A stretch of 64,000 bases of DNA from Tubulanus polymorphus (lineage: Eukaryota; Nemertea; Palaeonemertea; Tubulaniformes; Tubulanidae): NCBI RefSeq assembly GCF_964204645.1, contig NC_134027.1, positions 3,584,485-3,648,484 of the forward strand. The letters are read 5' to 3'. Every line of letters starts with the position of its first letter. Within the stretch, counting starts at the first letter, position 1. Shown in pieces: positions 51,501 to 64,000 of this stretch. Below the pieces are notes generated by a model, which was given only the letters and a program-made list of their open reading frames with translations, was not told the DNA's origin and ran no database searches. A program made the position numbers and the translations under genes.

Positions 51501-53435
51501 CTTTCAACCTTGGCAGTCGTTACTCGGAAGGCACAGTGGACTTTATCGTTGTGACTCGTGTGTTTATATAGGATCTCTAATAGCGCGATCTGTTGGAAAT
51601 ATCTATAACTATGCATGTGCTACAGTTCTGTACTGTTCTGTTCTCTTCTATTGCTGCAAGCGTATAAGCTTTGCCCTGGTTATGTAAAAACACGTTAACG
51701 GATACGTCTAGACGCTGGTTGCCTTTATATCGATATTTTTATTGTCTGAGAAGACAGATTCTCCGGTTATTGGCCAGACGTGTTTCATGTAACCGATTAC
51801 CGACATTAATTTATACCGGGTATAAAATCTGTATTTGCTCGGAATGTGAAGAGAAATTGACTGATAAGATAAATATGTACAATAGGTAGAGAACTTGATC
51901 AGTCTGGCTGGTGAGTGACTTGCTGTCTTGCGGGAGATTTGAATACACGGTTTTGCAGCTTTTCTCGTCGAGATGGCGGGTGAGGTCTTTTTGCAACGAA
52001 CTCGCGGATTGTTGGTCGTTTCGTGTCTTACCTAATGAAATCTCATTAACGTCACAGAGGTTGATGCTCCGGGGATGAGCAAACAATTTATCAAAACTAC
52101 TTTCAGATTAAAGAAGAAAACTGTGTATCTTGAAAGTTAATTGACACTTGCACTTAACCGCGCTCTATATATATAATACGAATCATTTTGAAACATCAAT
52201 ATTGATGACGTAGTGCACTATTGTAACGATTTCTACGGCGTCAAAATCCATGTTTTTGTACTAAAATAACGGCGAAAAAAAATAAACAGCGTTCTTTTAT
52301 GATCATGACGCAAAGATACGTCGAAGATTTTTGTTCGATGAATAAGTCAGATGAATAAGTTTGATGAATAACCAACCTTGTCCTCGAATACAAATAGATA
52401 TTGACGCTTGGAATTGTATCAGTAATTATATAGCAAAAGTCGGTTGTCTTTTTATGATATTAGAAAATCACTGTCACCGCAACATTTACTCTAACTCCAC
52501 CCGAGTTTGCAAAAGTGGTTTAGGTAATGTTTCAATATCAGTAATAACACACGTTGAAAAAGTGATTCATTTTAGTTAAATGTACGGACGACGATGAAGT
52601 GATTTACGTTTGAAAATAGATTGCAGAGACTTTTCCATGAATCGAAGTTCATCAAATATAACGAAGGAGTGGCCCATCAACCCACGCAGAATCATTAGGA
52701 AATCCTATTCACAATATCAGGCTTCAACGCGTGAACTGTTTTAGTTAATGTCAATGATAGATAGTACGTGGAGTCTAGTCGAAACAAACTCCGGGTTTCG
52801 TGTCTAGAAGTCGAATTAGATACAGACACAGCGCTTTTTTTAAGAAATATGATATCAATGATTTAAACATGTGAAGTTTAGATAAAATAATTTTATTTCC
52901 AGAAAATAAGTACATATCTTCTGCATGAATAGTTTACAATTCATTCGTTTGACTATTCCGATTAAGAAAGTGTTGTTTATCTAGTGACAGTTCGTATAGG
53001 ATGGTATAAATGATAATTTTAAACAATGAAAGGTATATGCAAGACCGGAAAGCATAAACAAGTGTTTCACAAGTGTCAGGGTGGATAAAACCACAAAATA
53101 ACGCACATAAGAAGTAAATAAATGTCCAATGAAATCCTGTCAGGATTTTACAGCGCAACTCATATTTTCCGATTCACATTCTGTGATCAGATCTAGTATA
53201 AACTCGCATTCTAATTAACAAGAAGGTCGAAGCAAAAGTTTAACACTGATCTAATAGATTACTGCGTAAAGGCTCATTAGCCCCCGCTCGTAATACAGAA
53301 ACAACATCGCGTCGAGTGGATTCTATTCGAAAAACACGTCTGTAGAAGCGACACGGCAATGAGAGTATCGAGTATCCATTTTAGCTTCCTTTAAGCTCCA
53401 AAATACACTCCATATTTAGAAAAATATAGACTAGA
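51501..53435. other. Intergenic, no gene seen
   Basis: About 1.9 kb between the DM9 promoter and the 3' end of the His-rich gene. No coding exon, RNA gene or repeat array is supported. Confidence 0.5.
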
Positions 53436-56097
53436 TCATTCATCACTGATCTGAGTCTGGGTAGAGTTTTTCGGTGAATAAATCTTGTATCCTTTGTATT
53501 TGAGATCATTTATTAATCCATAAAGTTCAACCAGGAACTGCGATCTAATCGATTCATCTGAAATGAAAAAAAGGCAATTTTCATAAACATAAAAAAACAA
53601 GTTTCAAATCAATCTATGTGGATAATCACTATAATGTACGTACCGACGTATTTCGTTATGAGCGGCCGAATACTTTCAACAATAAAAGCATCAACATATT
53701 CTTCTCCACGCGCTACTTGTATTTTCCCTTCTTTCTTTAAGGATAACAGCAGAACCTTTTCAGTTTCATTCATGGGCTGAAAATATACGTGTAATCATAA
53801 TGATAATAGTCAACATATTCAATCGGGTCGTTTTTCGATTTATTTCGTTTATATCTTACCGTTCGTACGATATGTCTAGGAGTGTTCCATGAACTGTGTA
53901 TATCTAAAAAACGAAACGCTTACATTCAGTATTGAATCGTACAATGAAACGATAATGAGAATATTGGCACTCAATATTCGATCGACTAAAAGTGACCTTT
54001 TTGTTTCAATGAATTCCGAAGTTTCTCTATTAATGAAGGGGCAGTAGTTGTGGCTTGCTTTCTGGTCGAGACAGTTCTCAACAAAAATGAAACGCTATTC
54101 GGCTGTTTCTTGATAGATGGACTTGACACGAGGTAGTTAGCAATACCATTTTCGAGATCGGCACTCCCAAGATGATGAACATTATGTCTCTGAAATAGTG
54201 AATAAGACCGTGTAATGATGATATTAATGGATTAAAAGTGTAAAGGAGCATTTATCAATGAATCAAGCAATGATTTCTATCAGGTCACGATCAAATCTTA
54301 TCATTCGAGAAATCTCCTTGAATATTTTCAACACTTTTTGAATTCTTTTCTTTATAACCCACTCCTAGGATAGCTTAAGAATAATCTTAAAATCTTCGAA
54401 AGTCCAAAAGCAGTTTTCTAGAACAGCGGTGCGTTAACAGCTTCGAAATGACTTTGATGAGGATTGCAGAAGGCTTCTGTAGACTATCATTATCAAATTC
54501 CACAAACATTTGAAATAATTTCAAGTGCAGTAATTTCAGATGATTGAGCCAAATTTAGAAATATTCATATTCATATCTATGACGATTAATTTCATTTGTA
54601 ATCTGAAGTACATAACGCTTGCCGATAAAGCCTGGACAATTAACGTTGTCCTGAACTTTAACACCGCACAAAGGAGCAATTCAATGGAAGATTCTAACAC
54701 TGTAGCCTGATTTTTGGGCGCACTTTTATCTTTATTTTTGTAGACATTCATTTCTCGCAAAAAGTGCTTATCACGCATTCACACGAGTTGTAGAGGCATT
54801 TTGAGAAACGCTTTTTTAATAAACACTGCTCTTTGATCGCTTTTATTATCCACACGTACCGATTGAGAAATGAGTTCATTCGGCAATCTTGCAGGAATAC
54901 GATCTGTAAATTAAAGAAGACGCCGACAAATATAGAATTATGAAATCATTTCATGGGTTTCGAAGTTGCTTAGAACATCTTAGAATGTCATTCGTCGCGA
55001 CAGCACAAAACTTATGGATGTTTAAGGAAGGTTTAGATAAATATTTCATTGCCCACAAAAAGATTTGCATTAACAAACAATTCGCATACGTAAATGTACG
55101 ATACCGATGTACAGTTAATAAATGTTGCGAAGTAACGATTTAACAAACAATTCGCATTAGTAAATGTACGATACCGATGTACAGTTAATAAATGTTGCGA
55201 AGTAACGATTTAACGGAGATTTAACAGCATGTAAAATTACAAATTGCTGGTTTTTAGCCAGCTATGGGTGGTTCATATTCAGGTATGTATAGGCTATTTC
55301 CTGATGTTCATTTATCAAACATACCCGACATCGTATTTGGATATCCGTCGTGAATTCTATTAGAAACTGCCCAATCATCCAACATATTATTTAGTATGTT
55401 ATGGTGTCTTCCCTCACGTACACGTATTCTGTGGTGTTGACGATGATGCCGGCGGTGACGATGGAAATGGCGACTGCAATTATATCACAAAGATAAACTT
55501 TTACCATAAATAGTTTCTTATTCCTGAATAAATTAGTAGAATTGGTGTCATTATTTGTGTGCTAGGAAAATTTTTTATTCTTTGAAATTGAAATTTAGTT
55601 CAAGACGTTTAGTCAACTTTTTGGAAAATGTCACCATTTTTTCATGTCGAATCGGGTATGCACAATTTGCTAATACCGCGAAAATACCGAGAGATTAAAT
55701 TTGGCATTGTATTCAATAACCTTACGACTGGATTTAGAATTTATCACTATTACAGGTCAAATTCTATTGAGTTTTTCTTGGAAACACGGCCAAAATTGTC
55801 ACAGTGGAGTCATTAAAACAGTGAAGAACTTCATTATCAATGTCCATTATTATAGAAATGTAAAGTTCGTTAAAATACAGTGGTAATTAGCAAGGAATTG
55901 ATCAAAATCGACCAAAAAGGTATTACAGAAAACTTTCAACCATAAATACCAAAAGGAAAGCGGATAATAGAGCTCTGGGTGACGGATGTCCCTTATGTGG
56001 TATAGACGATGTAAGTTCACCAACAGGCTCCTCTCCCACTGACAAACCCATGAACACGACCGCTGGGATTCGGATCGTCATCAACGAATGACTTCAT
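53436..56097 (-). CDS. Uncharacterised His/Arg-rich protein, seven exons
   Basis: Seven exons join in phase with GT-AG introns: 56021-56097, 55325-55473, 54860-54903, 53997-54189, 53860-53903, 53644-53776, 53436-53557. They encode 253 aa. I do not recognise the family. Residues about 26-45 are a strongly basic His/Arg run (RHFHRHRRHHRQHHRIR). The middle is Ser/Thr-rich with LIEKLRNSLKQK. The C-terminal third looks like a folded, helical domain (ETEKVLLLSLKKEGKIQVA, EEYVDAFIVESIRPLITKYV, SQFLVELYGLINDLKYKGY). No signal peptide or membrane segment. The frame stays open upstream of the chosen ATG to a TGA near 56158, so further 5' coding is possible. Intron 2 contains a 70-bp tandem duplication. 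Confidence 0.72.
55071..55210 (+). repeat. Tandem duplication, 2 x 70 bp
   Basis: Two adjacent 70-bp units (55071-55140, 55141-55210) differ only at two positions (catacg against cattag). Each contains ATAAATGTTGCGAAGTAACG. They lie in intron 2 of the His-rich gene and look like a recent slippage or unequal-crossing event. Confidence 0.9.
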
Positions 56098-56553
56098 CGA
56101 ACTGACACGCCGGTCCCAAAGGGATTTATGTTGCCTCCGTAACCCGTTATGATATCATTTTCGTAAAGGGATTGAAAATATTATGTTCACATCCGCATCA
56201 GTTTTCCAGTAAATGGTAATCTTCAAAAGGTTAAGTTCAACATGAAATGCGTGGGAGTATTTTCCAATCGAAGGCTAGCAAAATAACAACATATTCCGTG
56301 AAACAATAAAGAGACAGCACAAGCAAAGGTCTCGGGGAATCGACCTATAATACACCCGATTAACTGGATAACGAGCGTCCAATAAAGCTTCCTTACATGA
56401 AGATCGCCAAATCACGATAGAGAGATACATCGTGTAATATGAATATATCATCAAAAGATTCCCACGTTCTTATTTGAGTTCGTGGTATATAGTATAATAG
56501 TTTCGGGGGGAGGGGGGGGGATTTTCTTTAAAGATACTTACATTTCATTAGGA

Positions 56554-57577
56554 ATGAACCAACAGCAGATCGGGTATACACATGTTAACATCACTATAAA
56601 CAGGACTGCACGCATCTTCCTGTCGAAAAGAAATCAACGTAACAGGTTTGCATTATTTGTCGAAGAATCAGGAAACCCCGCGATAAGCGGGTGTAATTTT
56701 CCACACTACTGAAACCGGTAGTTCTCCACGGATGTACTTTTCAGATCAAAACGTTTGATGAACTCCTACTTTTACATTTCATCCATTAGAATCTTTTTTT
56801 TTGTTTAGTTATCTTCGGAAAAATGATTTTCTCGCGAAAGTGTTTATAATTTGTCCAAACTTTAACGATACGCCGGTAACCGTCCTTTTTTCCGTATTAA
56901 GTCCATTACGTAATTATGTAGATACGAGAGACAGAAAGATCTTCGATGCAGTTTTTTATGCAGATACTACGTACGTACGATACTAAAATAAACTCGGTCA
57001 TTAACAAAACCAGAATGAACGATTCGAAGACCGCGAAAATGATAACCTTAACTGTTCTGTCTGCGCTCGGTACAATTACTATGATTATTATTATTGTTAT
57101 TGTTATGGCTGTATACGTTTACCACGCGATGACCTGCTTATCAGTGACATATAAGTTGACTTATCGTGGCACTTTTGACAATAGAAAACGATATAAGTTT
57201 GCGTAAAATGCCGAATTTATTCTACCGCCCGGAAGCCGACAATGGCGACCAATGTGGTCCAAATGTCCTCATAAAATAATCAATGGAATCTTCAATGAAA
57301 AAAGAAAAGTTTTATAGTTTCTTCATTATTTGGCTTAAACTTGAAACACCTTTTTACTTAAGTTTCCATTTTCCCTCGTATGTTTTTTCATTTCTTTTCA
57401 TTGCATTTTAGGATTCAATTCTCAATGTTCTCATACATGTGTTACTACATTGTCGCAGAAAAATCCTCAGAAATCATAGACCACCGCGTTCTGTTTGATG
57501 AAGATATTATATGGGCATTACTGTTAGAAGGCAGTGTTTTGGCACTGTTCCAATGCCGCGGAGAGCGTGAAAAATAG
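56554..57577 (+). CDS. Weak candidate three-exon gene
   Basis: Three open segments with acceptor/donor signals join in compatible phases: 56554-56645, 56809-56970, 57412-57577, giving 139 aa. The C-terminal part (FDAVFYADTTIQFSMFSY, then EIIDHRVLFDEDIIWALLL) reads like real protein with mixed hydrophobic and acidic residues. No domain is recognised and the first donor (CAG|GTTTGC) is poor. An alternative is a separate single-exon frame at 57017-57206 with a membrane helix (ITMIIIIVIVMAVYVY). Both could be chance. Confidence 0.28.
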
Positions 57578-58025
57578 TTCATCGACCGGTGCAAAACAAA
57601 GTATTACTACGCGTCATTTTTCTTTCAAAAGAATCTTTTTCATTTCCTTTTCTTTCCTTTTCTTTCCTTTTCAAAAGAATCTTTTTCCTCATTTACTACT
57701 GCTGATAATCCAACTGCAATATGCAACTATCGATACCTGTGATTAATTAAGAAAACGACCATCGTTGCAAAATAATGATCTGATGCGATGGGAAAGGTAA
57801 GAATATTATTCGCAGCTATTGGATTGCCATTTATCCCTTAAGCTTTGTATGGAGGTCGCAAAGAGATGAAAATAGCAAAAACAATCAATGTCCACAGTCA
57901 TTGCGATTAACATGAATGGAACTTTGGTCCAAATCCCGCCACAATTAGTTCATGTCCTATTGACATTTCGAGAAAGTAAAGATGTCGGCCTTTTTTTACG
58001 TCGTAGGCCAATTTCTGTGTCTCTA

Positions 58026-58352
<327 letters not shown>

Positions 58353-61300
58353 TAGAAACATAGAAACTTTATTGTCAAAGAAACTTTTATGACGAGTACA
58401 TAATTAACAATATCTAGTACAAAGATGACGGATAACCGTATACGAGGATAATGTGGATATTGGTACGGATAGTAGAAAGAGGTTTAATTATTACAGATAT
58501 GGTTAGTCGAATAACCATGTCTAGATGAGAAATCACAAAATAGCATTTTTGTGCGATTGAATATATCAGAATGCAACCACAACATTCGGCCGTTGACTAA
58601 TAGCCATCATCAGGTGCAATGACCAGAAATAGAAAGGTCATTCCCGTCTTCGTAGTTGAATAGAAAAGAGACGAGATAACCTTCTTCTATTGGTCGTATC
58701 TTATCCAAACATCTTATCCCCTTAGTAAAATATCATATTGACTTGTTTGTTATTTATGTTGACTGACCAGTGCGCACCAGACACAGATATTATCGTTCGC
58801 AGGTAATAGCAGCAATCATATTTGGTAATAAATAAACGACTCGATAAAGTAAAAAGTTAATTAGAGCCGGGAAAAAATACACAAATCAAGTTGACGTCCT
58901 TCCTTTGTTCCTATCAACTAATATAAAATGTCAACGGTTAAATCGTGGCAAAATGCAAGCAATGAAAGAAATGATCGTTATTATTTTCACTGAATTAGTG
59001 ATCTAAGAATTGGAAAAATTTCACAGAAATATTCTGGTAATTGGTATAACTATAGTAATTTTGACGAATTTGTTGCTTTTAGTTTGAAAGTTGACGAGGA
59101 TTTCCCGAAAAACTAGCAAAACGAGTGATAAACGGTTTCTTATGTTCAACAAATATTAAATTACAAAGCAAATATAGGATTATTCTTTGACTAATATGTA
59201 TACGACTCCCACGGCCAGAATAGCTTTGTTGTTTCGAAAATAACTTTGCAACCAAAAAACGTTGATAATAGTTCAGTAATGTCTTTAATCTAAGGCATTT
59301 ACCAAATTTGTAACGCGAAGCATGACGCAGCGTTACTGAATCACGTTACTTACGTAAATATATACTTAATATCTTAATAACCGATGTCGTCATAATTGCG
59401 AGTATGGCCTTTCGAACAGCTCACGAAGGGCACACCTACGGTAATTGGTCAGCATTCACGAATTTATGAGTTAAACGATGCTAATAATTCTAAATCATAG
59501 CAAGAACTTTTTTATTGCGACATTTCTAAAACATTACAAGTATTTGCTCAGATGAAACAACGATCAATCTCATTTACTTTCAAATTGAATAATGGTCCGT
59601 AAGCTATTTACAATGTATAACTTAGATCAACTGTTTTATCTGTGACTAGATGCACATTAGTGGATATGTCCTCATCTTCAAACAACTAACTATAACTAAC
59701 TATAACTAACTATACGACAGGTGTATCATCTGCAACCATACGTAAAACTGACTACAAATACATAATTTTTCCAACAACGATTTTGTAGAAATACGGATAG
59801 TACTAGTTTAACCGATTTAAAACAGTTCCTGAAATCTTAATTAAGTGATTTGATGAAATGAGTCAGTTTAGAATTTGACGTAAAGGTGTTTAAAAAGTTC
59901 AAGGTATCGCGCGTCAATAAAGATACAAATATTTCATCACTTGAGACGAGATTTTTACTGCGTTCGATATGAAATTTAAATCGTCATCTTACCTTGATTT
60001 TTTCAGATGAGCGAATATGTGTAATTCCGTTTATGTACCCGAAATTAAAATCGATGCTGCAATTCAAATCCGCATAGTTCCGGTGGCGATGCCCCACATC
60101 AATGTGTCCTACAAATCAGCACGTCGCGCGGGTTTATATTCACTGATGTGTGACGTCACTGTACAAATTAATCTTATGAAAATAGCGGAAATAATTCAAT
60201 ACACGTATTTTCTGTTCTCAAAGTGTTATCATTATCATTTATATTATTTCGATAATTACAAACTTAGTGCAAATACGTAATCATTATAGAATGTATTGAA
60301 CCAATGGCAAGATGTTGATTGGGTATCCGTGATAATTGAGATTTCCAAAAAGAGGCGTTTATGGATAAAGCATTGAAAGGAAAAAATCTAAAGAATGAGT
60401 AGTTTACTAGCTGGATTTAGAATATTCTCCGAGGTTGGCTGTGCCTTGATAGTTTTCAATATCACTCTATCCTTTAATCACTTGAATGAACGTATCATGT
60501 CCTTGCGAGTGACATCTCGTAGTAAACAGGATCGGCGTAAAATGTCTCCTTGAATGGATTACGTTTTCCAAGGTCTTGTCTAATAGACTAGTCTTCTGTC
60601 GAAAGGATAGCAGGATATTTTACTTTTTCTGACTTGGCCATTCTATTTAGCTCAGCACGCGCTTTCACACTTGACGTCACGTTTGAGGATACGGATTTCG
60701 CAGAGGCACTTAATCTTAGTCATATACATTAAAGTCTTAACCGTCGAGATGTAGTTGAATCAATATAGATATGAAGATTCAAATCGGACCAATCCAGATA
60801 ATAATTTCAAACTGACCATCGAACGAATATACATGTAAATGTAGGCGTAAATGCAATTCCTTTCACTTAAACAGCCGCTCCTAATATTTGTTGAAAAAAC
60901 GTAGTCTAATTTTTTAGATAAACTCAGCGAGAATTAATGATTACGTAATAGTGGCGTTGTAACGTATATTACTATCGTCAGCTGTAAGTGACAGTCCGCG
61001 TAGAATAAATCGCCAACGTCTTTATGGGGGAAACGTGCCGTTCTTTCTTTAAAAAAAACGGTAATTGTTGAGAAAATCACTCTTATTTATCTATCTAAGG
61101 CGTGAACGGAACAACTATACATTCAGGGCGGATTCAATGGGGTTTTAGGGGGTGTCGTGCTCCGTGTTCGAAAAGTTTCTGATTATGATATAAAATTAAA
61201 TCGAATATTTGTTATCTAAACACGTTTATCAATATAGTTATGTCTATAAATGATGACGGTTACATGGATGGTAGTGATGCGTCAATATAACCTTGATGTT

Positions 61301-62896
61301 GTTTTTCCACGTGTATTTTGTAGTTGTATCACGCATAGCCTCATGTGCTCTGTATTCACGAAAGCGGAATTGAAAACTATTTCCGAGCAATTCAATTACT
61401 TCGGTTGTACGATATCGATAATGGTGATTTATAATTTTACCCTGAATTAGAGGCTGGTTATATGAACTGGTATTAACTTTAACCCGGGAGTTACTTCAAT
61501 TTACAATGAATAATCCCTGGGTCAAAAGTAAAAGGTGTAATTTCCGCTAAAAAATAACGGTAATTTGAGATTGAAAAATAACTATGATTTTTTTTCTGAT
61601 CTATTTGTATGAAAGTAAATGCGCTAGTTATATTTTTGATCTTCACAACATAAAGAAATAGGAACAAAAATAGATGCAATCTTACTGTCGATGGGAATCT
61701 ATTTCTAGTACATTAATGAGTGAAACCGGTGTTTTTCGGTGAAGATGACTTGTTTGAGTAGTAAAGACTTGAGGGAAAACCATTGCCCTTTTGCAAATAA
61801 CTGTATTTATTTATATACATTCTATTTCTATCTCGACGATACTCTTTGATCCTATCAGATATGATAAATAGAACGATTGTACCGTAGAATCGCACACTTA
61901 AGTCTACTACAGTTAAATCATAGATGAAAAATCAAATTTAACATTTTAAGGCTCATCAAATTACAGTTGTATTAATAGGCAATTATGATTCTGTAAAGTA
62001 AAGTATGATTCTGAATCCACTAGGGTGCGCATTAGTCAAACAGGTCGTGATACAAGATTCCTTGCGGAGAATGTTTCGCTTCCTGGCTCTCCGATCATTC
62101 TTCAGCTATGAACCCGGTTCCACGGTTCTTTTTAGAGTTGTAATTAGTTCATTTCCATTTGCTTCACCCTAAAAGCTAATAAATTAAGAATTACAGACTT
62201 GAGCGCTGATCAAAACGTCTATTTGATTCATATTCAATAAACAAGTACACACCGAATATACAAATCAAAGTTATAAAAACGAGATGAAAGTCATACAGTA
62301 TTCGACAACAGACATGTTCATTGTTTCACCATTTGGTACACTATTCATATATTTATACAGAACCACACATAGTATTATAATTCTTACATGATATACAAAT
62401 TGTGCCACGTAACCATCTTTGTATTGGAGTCTCCGTGAGTACGATGTCATAATAATCATTTAAGACTACAGTTCTATTTTCTACTTTCTAAATCTATTCA
62501 TATTTTCTGACATTTTGCATAAGAAACGAATGTAACTGGCGTGCTTGCTCTCGTCCTTATTGACATACATTTACGTAGTCGTTTCTTTTAACTCGTTTCT
62601 CACAATGAATTACTTGCACAAGCGCCGACTAAACCTGATCCTAAACACACTAATACACCTTCAAAAAGCGTTGTGAAATCACATGTTGCATTTCTTGACC
62701 ACAATCAAACGTTTTATCAAGTTTCTGAAATTACTAGCATGGAGAATATTGTACACTATGGCTGCCAATCAAACAATCGAATTTCCAATTCTTTACATTC
62801 CGAACCACGAGCGTGTAATTTATGTACACGAGTATGAAAGTTTGATGTTAAGGATAATAATAATATTGATAATTATTATTATTAGGGAGTTATTTT
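58353..62896. other. Intergenic, no gene seen
   Basis: About 4.5 kb of AT-rich sequence with a small AACTAACTAT tandem run near 59690. No domain-bearing frame or consistent exon chain was found on either strand. Confidence 0.5.
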
Positions 62897-63112
62897 CTAT
62901 TTAGCCGCTTTAGTTATGATTTCAAGGAACTCCTCGTAGTCGATGCGTCCGTCGTTATCGAGGTCGTGCTTCTCGATGAAACTACGAATGTTCGTCTGAC
63001 TGGCGTCCGAGATACCGATACTTTTAAAAACCTCGCAAAGCTCAACCTCGTCGATAAATCCGTTCTTGTCTTTGTCAAATTCGTTGAAGACGCGTCGCCA
63101 ACAGTCCGACAT
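62897..63112 (-). CDS. Small two-EF-hand calcium-binding protein
   Basis: A single coding exon of 71 aa contains two canonical EF-hand loops, DKDKNGFIDEVE and DLDNDGRIDYEE. Each has Asp/Asn at loop positions 1, 3 and 5, a hydrophobic residue at 8 and Glu at 12, flanked by helices (FNEFDK, LCEVFKSIG, FIEKHDL, FLEIITKA). It is about half a calmodulin or troponin C, a paired EF-hand unit that could fold alone or dimerise like S100 or polcalcin. The ATG lies 7 bases after an AG acceptor (ttttcag|GATCACA), implying a non-coding first exon upstream, beyond about 63120. No membrane or signal sequence. The partner is unknown. Confidence 0.9.
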   Translation of the reverse strand: MSDCWRRVFNEFDKDKNGFIDEVELCEVFKSIGISDASQTNIRSFIEKHDLDNDGRIDYEEFLEIITKAAK

Positions 63113-63180
63113 TGTGATCCTGAAAATTACATGTAATATTTTAAAGATGTTGTTATCGTTTTATGTTACCATGGATGCAT

Positions 63181-63386
63181 CATCCTCGTCCCCGGAGGGG
63201 GGATTCGAACCAAATGGCATCCCGATTGGCTAGACTCAGTCACGGTACAAAACCTTGCCACACACTAGGCTGGGTGCGCAGGTACATGCGCAGGTTTCTT
63301 GCGGAAGCTGCGCACTCGTACTCGGGCTAGTGTGGCGAGTCTCGATGCCATCAGGTTTTGAATCCTTACCGGGGAAGGTGTGGATG
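63181..63386. mobile_element. Fold-back element with box-B-like core
   Basis: The left arm begins CATCCTCGTCCCCGGAGG and contains GGATTCGAACCAAATGGCATC, GCCACACACTAGGC and GTGCGCAGG. The right arm, read on the other strand, contains GGATTCAAAACCTGATGGCATC, CGCCACACTAGCCC and GTGCGCAGC in the same order. This is an imperfect inverted repeat around a short centre, with about 35 bp present only in the left arm. The left arm on the minus strand carries GGTTCGAATCC, the Pol III box B. It could be two SINE copies inserted in opposite orientation, or a fold-back transposon. It lies just upstream of the EF-hand gene. Confidence 0.6.
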
Positions 63387-64000
63387 TAAACTATAGTTTA
63401 TACGTCTACAGTGAAAGGCAACTATCCAGGACCCAAATCATAGCTATTTACATGCAATTCTACATGCAATAGGGGTATCCTCGCAAGGGATGCTTATTGT
63501 TTCAAGGTCAGTCAAGACTAACAAGAACACGCGATATTGCAGGATGTTCTAATGGGTGACTCGATTGTTTACTATTCCCGCGTGTATACGCAATATATCG
63601 TCCAGTGAGTAAACACTTATTAGAGTAGAAATGAGCATTGACGACGTTGTATACTGATAATCTCTGTGCCCGAATATACTCAATATCGAAATCACAGATT
63701 TATTCCATATTACATTACCATATGTAATTTAATCCGTAAATAAAGAATAATAATAAATGATAATTCCACTTATGATGCATTATGAGCGTTTTTAGTTGAA
63801 ATGAGAAACTCCGCGAAACCTCGAAAATAAGCTCAAATCGCTGGAATTGCTCCATTACAAAAATGAACTTCTCGCTTACAATGCTCGTTCGTAAGACCAT
63901 CCATTAGGGGGAAACGCAATAACCGAAACCTAATCAACACGCGATGAATGTAATATATGTACGACTAATTTATTTAGTATCACCACGTATAGAGTGAAAT
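63387..64000. other. Unannotated right edge
   Basis: No coding exon with domain support. It may contain the non-coding first exon and promoter of the EF-hand gene. Confidence 0.4.

Overview
This is eukaryotic genomic DNA, AT-rich, with intron-split genes on both strands. Splice phases can be followed across most genes. The protein content points to a marine invertebrate animal, most plausibly a lophotrochozoan such as a mollusc: DM9 lectins, tandem WAP proteins, DD3-3 proteins, a membrane-anchored ML-domain protein, UTP4 and CTF8. The species cannot be fixed from sequence alone.

Layout. 1-10327: no gene recognised, but TGACAG/CTGTCA motifs are about six times denser than expected, so this may be a cis-regulatory block. 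10328-14378 (-): complete 16-exon UTP4 (cirhin), with two non-autonomous DNA transposons in its introns. 15063-15679 (+): CHTF8 (CTF8), head to head with UTP4. 17161-19031 (+): membrane-anchored ML-domain protein. 21826-22842 (+): intronless class A GPCR of melatonin-receptor-like type. 23078-23647 (-): DM9 lectin. 23898-24165: composite relic made of a WAP fragment next to a GPCR fragment. 24872-25768 and 26553-27029 (+): tandemly duplicated WAP genes. 27250-31781 (-): coiled-coil protein with a C-terminal CAP-Gly domain. 33663-36271 (-): protein combining EF-hand-like and WW-like segments. 40470-44246 (-) and 45761-48824 (+): head-to-head DD3-3 paralogues, one ending in a membrane anchor and one secreted. 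49920-51500 (-): second DM9 lectin. 53436-56097 (-): seven-exon His-rich gene of unknown function. 56554-57577 (+): weak three-exon candidate. 58026-58352: (TA)n. 62897-63112 (-): two-EF-hand protein. 63181-63386: fold-back element.

How the genes may work together (inference). UTP4 and CHTF8 are housekeeping genes (ribosome assembly, replication clamp loading) sharing a short divergent promoter. From about 17 to 51 kb, secreted or surface proteins of kinds often tied to host defence or mucosal surfaces cluster together (ML, DM9, WAP, DD3-3), with recent duplication, gene fragments and a dispersed repeat beside them. The CAP-Gly and WW/EF-hand genes look cytoskeletal.
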